A stretch of 64,000 nt of DNA from Oxytricha trifallax (lineage: Eukaryota; Ciliophora; Spirotrichea; Sporadotrichida; Oxytrichidae): assembly GCA_000711775.1 (NCBI GenBank), contig ARYC01017122.1, positions 62,001 through 126,000 of the forward strand, written 5' to 3'. Shown one piece after another: positions 52,601-61,600 of this stretch. The position numbers and the translations under genes were made by a program. The notes below the pieces were generated by a model. It worked only from the letters and a program-made list of their open reading frames with translations, had not been told where the DNA came from and did not search any database. Within the stretch, counting starts at the first letter, position 1. The number at the start of each line of letters is the position of its first letter.

Positions 52601-55600
52601 GAAATTAATTATTTGTATTAAATAATTATATAAATATAAATTTAGTCATAATAAGACTCTCTTTTTAATTATTAGCATAGAAAACCGTTCCCATTTCTTA
52701 GTTATATAGGTTTCTCACAAATTTATAAGTGTCCTCTCTAATTATACTTTCTTTTCTTTGCATACTATATATGGAATTATAAATAAATTTAATACAAGAA
52801 ATACAATCATTTAATAATAAATAACTTAAAAATATCGAAGGAGAATAATTTTTATTTTTTAAATAAGCTCAGATTGTTGATAGAAATCGAAAATACATAT
52901 ATATGTATATAATAGAAAAGCTAAATATTAAATATAATTAAGCTTTTCCTGTAAAACTTATTTTTTGATAATAAATTTAAACGATCATAAATATTTTTAT
53001 CTAAAAGCCAAAAAAATTTTATAGTTATTGTATAAATCTTAAGATTAATTTTGCAATATTTTTAAAATTGAAAATTTAAGATAGACCTATACAATAAATT
53101 ATATTAATATATTTTAAAATAAATGTTTAAATGAGGTTAGTTTATTATTATTCAAATCTTAAAATAATCATAAACGATATAATATAAAAATTTATGATTT
53201 TATTTACAAAACTTAGGAATTAAACTTATTTATTATAATAAAGATATATAAAAAAGAGTTTATTTTATGAAATTACTTACAAATAATATTATACTTATAA
53301 AATAATTAATTGAGACTTGAGTTTTCTAATTATTAACTATGCATCTTGAATAAATCAAAATGTTTCATGCAAATTTATTTTATTTTTTTTATTCAATAAT
53401 TATAATATTAAATTCATTTTATCCTAAAATATGTATCTTTTTCTCCATTAAATTCAATAAATATATCCAAATTAATATTTTAATTGGCAAATAAAATATA
53501 AAATAACTTGTTAAATTAATTTGTATTATAGAGATAAACTCCTTAACATATTTTTCTATTTCAACTTAGTTTAATTATTGTAATTCTTCTAAAAATTTAT
53601 ATGTATTCTTAATAATAATTATTTAAATAATTAAAGACAGAAACTAATTTAATTTAGCTGTTGTATTATCTTTTCTATATAAATACAATTCAAGAATAAG
53701 TTAATTCTTATATTGAAAATGAAGTAAAAAATTAAATTAAAATAATAAGATAATCTGTGATTCATTAATTTAAAAATTAATTTTAAACTTGTTAAAATTT
53801 AATTTAATACTAATGATTTCATCTTCAATTGCTTTCCATTCTTTAACAAAATGTTCTTCAGCCTCATCTAAACTATACTTTTTCTTGATTTTAAGCAATC
53901 TACTAATAGCTTCATTCAATTTTGCAAATCCAATTTTCTTTGATTTTTTCTCAACAAACTCTGAAACAATTTCTCTTGCTTGATTGATCCACTATTAGAT
54001 TTATAAATATTCTGTGTATTTTTTTAATTTTTAAATAAAACTTTTATTTATAGTATTTTTATCAGCTAATTTCTTTTAATTTATATATTGTGATATTTCT
54101 CTTAATTTTAACATCCCTAACAAGTTAAAGTGTTTAAATAATTATAAAATAATTAATTTATTGTATTATATCACATTATTTTTAATTAGAGTAACTTTAT
54201 TAATTTTATACGAAATATTGACTTTTAAAAATTTTAATTGTATCATATTGATAAGATAAGCTTAAATAATTATAACAAATAAGATTATTTATAAACTTCA
54301 ATTATAGTTGAGATAAAAATATTAAAGTTCAAAAGTATAACTGTTTTTTATTAATATCAATTATTTATTATATTTCTACAATTCTTATATCAAAAATTAA
54401 AAAATATTGGATTTATTATTCAAATTAGATTAAAACAAATTGAATATTTTCTAATTCTTTTTAATCATAATATAGGATAAAATATATATATAAACAAATA
54501 TTAATGATGATATTTAATAGCATTTATATTATTCATTTATTTGAATAATATAATTCAACACTATTCTTTGTAATAATTCATCTATCCTTCTAGAAGGCGC
54601 AAATTTTTGTTTATTATGTCATATGATGCATTTAATAAAATATAAGAGAAAGATAATTATTAAGATATTTTTAAATCAGTTATATTGTGTCTTATAAAAA
54701 AGTTAATTTAAAACTATTATCTAATTATATCATATTCTAAATGTTTTTTATTTTTTTGTTATCTAAAAATAAATTTATTCTATAAATTATTTAAATAAAA
54801 GCATTATTTATAATACTTTATTAATAATTTATTATTTTAACTATTTCTTGTAGAGCAAAAAGCTTTAAAGTTATCTAATTATTTTTTCTCAATTTCAATG
54901 TAAAATTTGAATATACTTGACTCAATTTTGTTGAATATTATGTCAAAATGGATTGATTAATTGCCTTTGAACTTAAACAAAATTTATTTAAATAAATATA
55001 TACTGAACTATTGAAGATCATTATTATTACCAAATTAAATATATAAAAAAATTATTAAATAATAAAATACTAATCTTATGTTATTTTTAAATTTTGAAAG
55101 AATAATTTTCTTCTTAAATTCTCAAAATATTATAATCAAACTGAAGCATTAAATTCATAAGAATTTGAGATAAAAAAAACTTTATAAATTTATAACTCTA
55201 AATTTTTTTTTAGGTTTGTATGTAATAATATTAAAAATCAGTAGTAAAATATTTAAATAATTTTAGTTGTTGCTCTTCAAATTACATATTTTTACATGTG
55301 TTATTCATTTAAAATAGTCTATCTGAAAATTTATAAAGCGAATTAAGTGATTTGAGAAGGGGTTTACAAAATTAATCAAAATTTTAATAATATAATGTAT
55401 AGTTCATGTACAGTAATATACTCTTAAATTTGCAATAATCAGCTCTATTTCTTGCATCTAGATCAACATAAGTTATTGTGCTGATCTCGAGATCGGTGCT
55501 CTTTCACATAATCAGTCTGAAGCATCAATAAAAGTCGAGCTGAGATTTTAATAAATTACATTAGACAAATTAAAACTTTTTGAGTTTTAATGATTATTGA

Positions 55601-58600
55601 TAAAAGTTTAAACTAGTAATTTTAATCTATATCGAATTATTTAAAGTAATGTCTTAATTAATTTTAAATTGATACATATTAATTAAGACTATGTCTAATG
55701 TAACTTATTAAAATCTCTAATTTATTAAAATTTCACCTAATAAAATGGAGGGCTGTCCTGTCAACTGATTCTTAGATTAGCAGTCTTAAATCGAGATATG
55801 GCTGAGATGTGAACATATGATCCTGCAACTCGACTTTTATTGATGCTTCAGACTGATTATGTGAAAGAGCACCGATCTCGAGATCAGCACAATAACTTAT
55901 GTTGATCTAGATGCAAGAAATAGAGCTGATTATTGCAAATTTAAGAGTATATTACTGTACATGAACTATACATTATATTATTAAAATTTTGATTAATTTT
56001 GTAAACCCCTTCTCAAATCACTTAATTCACTTTATTCTTCATTTAAATGTATTATTAGTACTAATGAACAAATTTTGCAAGTAGTTTATGAAATTTCCTG
56101 CGTTATTTCGTCACTGTTACTAAAATATAATTGATTTGGGAAAATTCAAAAATAAAATAAGGATATTAAATATTAATATATACAACTGCCACTAATTAGG
56201 AGTGCTCTTAATCCTAATTTAATTTATATTAATTTAACAGTAGTCTATTTAAATTAAATAATTATATATAATTGTGCAGATTGTGCAACTGTGCAAAAAT
56301 ATAATTTATACAAAGAATAGGGCAGGTTGTGTGCAATTATATATATTAATTTTTAGACTAATATATATTTTTTAAAATGTCATATTTATTCGTCCTCCTC
56401 TGCTAGTGGGAATCCATAATCCTTGAAACTTAACTGGCTCTCTGCACGAAAGTGATGCACCGTGATGAGGGGAACACGGTTTTGTGAAAATCTCGAGTGG
56501 TCGCTAGGGAATTTCATTTTATTGCAGTCGATCTATGCGTATATGCCTGTTTTGAAGACATTCGCTGAACCACCGCACAAGCTCTGTGATGGCATGAGTG
56601 TATACACAACCCGGGAGATTCACACTGAGATCATAACATAATTATGTTGTCCGATATCGAGTTAGGTAAGTCATGTAAGGAAGCCATACTGCAAAGTGAT
56701 TTTATCAGTAGATATCAAGCTCTCAATGTCATTTTCACATCTCTCCGTGAAATATTAACGCCATCGCACATTTACATCTTCATTAATATTTATATATTAG
56801 TCTAAAAATTAATATAAATATTTGCACACAACCTGCCCTATTTTTTATATAAATTATATTTTTGCACAGTTGCACAATCTGCACAATTATATATAATTAT
56901 TTAATTTAAATAGATTACTGTTAAATTAATATAAATTAAATTAGGATTAAGAGCACTCTTAATTAGTGGCAGTTATATATATTTATATTTAATATCCTTA
57001 TTTTATTTTTGAATTTTCCCAAATCAATTATATTTTAGTAATACAATGTTATTCCAATATTTTAGCAAAAGTTTATTGAATAGATAATTTGATTTCATGT
57101 ATAATATTGGATATTTCTTTTAAATGTATGCAGTAAATAATTATTTTTAAAGGAAAAATGTATTAAACAATTTTAAAGTCAAAATAACTCTTTAGTCACT
57201 TTGTAAAAATAATTATGAATTTTAAAACTTTACTATAACTATATTAAAAATGATATATATATTAAATATAAATGCAAATATCAATATTTTTGACAATTTT
57301 TTTGCAAAATTATATTAGGAATCTCTATTAATTTACAATCTTATTAAATTAGACTATTGAAATTTGTAAGTTCTCTTTACAAAACCTAAAAAGTTAAGAA
57401 ATATTAGTAAAAATAAGAAAAAATATAAAAAACTTAAAAACTTGATTTCTTTTATTTTCTAATTATTATTGTTTAAGAATCCTAAGAGATTTATGGAGTC
57501 TATTAATTTTCTAATAATTTTTAGTGACTATAAAATTAAAGAATTTATTTGGAATTAAAAAAATCATAAAATTTTAAGATCTTTCAAATGAATATTACTT
57601 TAGAAGATTATTTCTAATTTTTGATTATTAATCTTGGTTAAATTTATCAAATAAAATGCAATTTTTCAATAACAATTTCTTCTATTATTTACTTATTTAT
57701 TTCTTGTTTATTTTCAAATTCATTTTCAATTATAGAGTTTATTTTAATTTTTATGAGTCCCTCCTATTTCTTTTATTCAGGATTCTTAAAATCCATCATA
57801 CCCTTGAATTTTTCAGTAAAGTTCCAGTACTTGCAAGCAAAGGAAAACCATTGACTGACTGACATTAATTTATAAATATTTTAATTAATTTGAACATTAA
57901 ATCTTTTCCATTTTAAGAATACACTTATTATATACACTGTAATATTTTCACTTTAAGAACCTCAAGTTTAAATTAAACTTGATAACCATTAAGATATTTA
58001 AATAATTAAAATATATGCAGAACAATTATCCACGAATTAAATAATTTTCTTCATACTTTCAATCATAATCACAGAGTTAATATAATATCTTTAAAGGATT
58101 TATAAGTTTATTGCTTAAAAATTTTATACCTTATCATAATAGTCTAACATGCAATAACTTAAAATAATTTTTCTCTGTTTTCATGTAATGTGATAATTTA
58201 GAAATTTATAAACTTAAATCTAAAATAGAGCATAATATAATAAGATTAGAGAATATCTGGGATTTATATTTTGCTTACTGATAATTAAAATTGTTTTAAA
58301 CTATTTAACTTAAAATTATTTTTTATCTGTACAGGTAAAAGTATTAAGAATCAAAAGGAATTTCTACAAAATAATGTCTATTCAAAAAAAATTATATTAT
58401 TTTGGCTTTATAAAGCTGTCTTAAAAATTTTCCAATACTTTATTGAATCAATTAAGAATACAAAAGCTTAATTATTATTGAGGATTAAAATTTGAAAACA
58501 ATTAAAGTTCTTAACAATAAAGTTAATTAAGAGGTTTGTATGGATTAATTGAAATATAATATTATTTTAGATTTGTAAGGATATCTTAATTATTTTTTTA

Positions 58601-61600
58601 AAAAAAGTTCAGCTGCAAATTAAAGAGAGGGTTGATTGACAGTAAATTCCCTATTGCCAGCTTTATCGAAAGCATATGGCAACAAGAAAACATTCTCTGA
58701 AGTAATAGTGCACAATTGTTAAGTATTTAAACCTATTAAAATAAAAAAAAATAATTTTACAGAGCATTTCCCTTGGAAATTAAAATATTCATTTATTTAA
58801 GCAATTTCCATTAATTTTCAACCTATCAAAAAAATTATAATGTTTAGATTGTTTATTTTATCTTTATAAAATTTATCCAATTTCATATTTTTAATTAAAT
58901 AAAGGGATAACATTTTAATATCCTAATATCACCATTTTTAATTACAATTATCTATTTTAGATTATTTTTTAAAAGATACAATATTTATTTATGTTTACAA
59001 AAAGGATTACTTACTTTAAAGTTATATGAATTATTATTTCACATCATAAATTTATTTTATTTTAATATTATTTATTGACCAAATTTAATATTTTTTTATT
59101 ATATTAAAAATGATGAAATATGTCTTGTATAAACTTATAAAGTTTTATCTAATTATATTTTTTTGTCTCATGGTGTTATAGAGCTATTATTATTAATTTT
59201 TATTTTGCTGACATTATAAAAATTAATTTTTTACTTTTATATTTTTTAAGTTTTATTGTCTTCACTCGATCCTAATTCTTTGATAGCGCTCGATAATTTT
59301 TCAATGCATTATGATTTAGATGCATTAAACACTATAATTCTTTAAGTCACATTTTTATATCTTGAATATTGCTTCATTCATATTTAAACATTTTTTAGTT
59401 ATTTTTGATATTTTTATATGTGACAGAAATAAGTTGAATTTTATTTTTTATTTGCTAAAATTGTCAATTTTCCATTCATGATTCCTCTTTAGAAGTCTAT
59501 ATAATTGAGTCATTACTAATCAATAATTAATAAAAATGGATATTATTTAATCTCATTATTCTATTCTGCCTATTATACTTCTTTTATTTGGATTTTTAAA
59601 AGTTTTATTGATTTTCTGCTTATCTTGTATTCTCTAACAAAAAGTCAAAATCACTTCAATCATGATAATAACATTTAAATAATAAGGCTAAATGAATGGC
59701 GATTGAATAAATAAATTTGTAAAATTACTAAAGGGGTTTGGCGTTTTTATTATCTGTACTAGAGAGCATATTCATCACTATAAATACGCTTGGCTTGATA
59801 ATATTTTATAAACATAGAATTATTTTTAATCCAATCAATTATAATATTACAATTTTAACTTTAATAACTATGCTTTTAAGCCGATTTAATTTTTTTAATT
59901 TATTATATAAATGTTAAATGCAAGAATTTAACCTATTTTATTTCCATTTTTATAGAAAAATGCAATTTTCAATATATTTTTAAATAAGTATCGCTAATAT
60001 TTTCTTTCAATTTTGAGATAGATTCAGCTGCAAGTTTCAAAGTTTCTTACATTTAACTGTTTATATCACCTTTATTACAAATTATGACAACATGAGATAC
60101 ACATAGTGAGTAAAACACAATTCTACTATCAAATCTTTCGTCTCTTGCTTCTGCAATAATTAAATAAAAGAAAATAATACCCAAAAAATGTATAAATTAT
60201 GTTAATTTTATGCAGCCTATATTCCTTCAGTGTCTAAAATCAGGATTTTTCTTTTTTTATCCCCTTCAGTCTTTAAATTAATGATTGCTCCGTAAACTCA
60301 ACAAATTCATTAAATTAAATAAATAATTTCATAAATTTCTTATATATTGTTTTAAATTACAAAATGATTCTACTTTCTATAATTTATAAAGAGAAATATA
60401 TTTCTTAATAATTTAAATTACAAAAATTTATTTAAAATTACTAAATGTTATAAAACTCCCTTTGTACATCTTCCCTAAGCAGATAGAAAAAAGAAAATAA
60501 ATTCAATATTTATTTAATTATATTTAGATTAGAATTAGGTACCAAACAAGAAATTTAGTAGCAATGATTTTCCAGAAGATAATATAAATTAATAAAATTA
60601 GATTATGGTCCAATCACACTTATTACAAAAATATCTCCATCGTCTCTGTTCTTTGAATAGTACTTATCATAGACACCCTCAACAAATGCTAAATTATTTC
60701 CATCGATAATCTCAAATGCCTCTGTATTATTTAAAAGTTGAGAACATAGATTTCGATAATCTTTCAAATATTTGTCTTTACTACCTTTTTTATCCTCGAT
60801 ATATTATATTTTTTTTAAAATATCCCTTATTTTAAAATAAAACTTTATATTAGCTCAAAAGATATAGCTCTCTAATAATAAATTCATAACTGAATGATTG
60901 ATTTCCCATTTACTAAGTAAGTGCTTTTTCTTGTATTTGCAATGATTTAATTAATTATAAAATTAAATTAAATTAAAAATTATTTATTCAATTCAAATCG
61001 ATAATAATTGACTTAAAACATCCAATATATTTAAATAAAATTCTTTTGATTAATAAAATTTTTTAAATAATATATTTAACAAATTTATTTAAAAATAGAG
61101 TTATAATATTATTTATTAAAAATATATCAAGACTATTTTTATATATTATAATTTAATTTAAATTATATTTTAATTTTTAATTTAATTATCATTTATTATA
61201 TTGCTATTTCAATAATAAGGTAAATTTTCAAATAAATTAAATTCTTTATTAAACAAAATTAGAAAAATGATTTTAGTTTTTCCATCATTTAAGTGTCGTC
61301 ATTATTGTTTGGATTACCAACCCAAAATTTTTATTTAAAAAAATGATTTAGATTAATTTTTTAATAATATTTTTCTATTGTGAAGAAATAATTATTTATT
61401 AAATCTTTGCTTTAAAATTTCCAGGAAAAAACAAAGATTAAAATAGTAATTTCAAATAATATATAATTATGGACTCTTTATATTGAATCTAACCATCAAA
61501 TAGTCGTATTTTATCAGAGGGAGTATATGGAGTATTTGCGTTAAAGTAATTATGAAAAAAAATACTTTAGAAAATTACTTAGCTCTATGGTGATTTCCTT

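Noticed and set aside
56440..56570. Box C/D snoRNA (GTGATGA ... CTGA) in the loop of foldback 9
   Set aside because: The boxes occur, but no terminal stem or D'/C' arrangement supports them, and the opposite strand has a long open frame.
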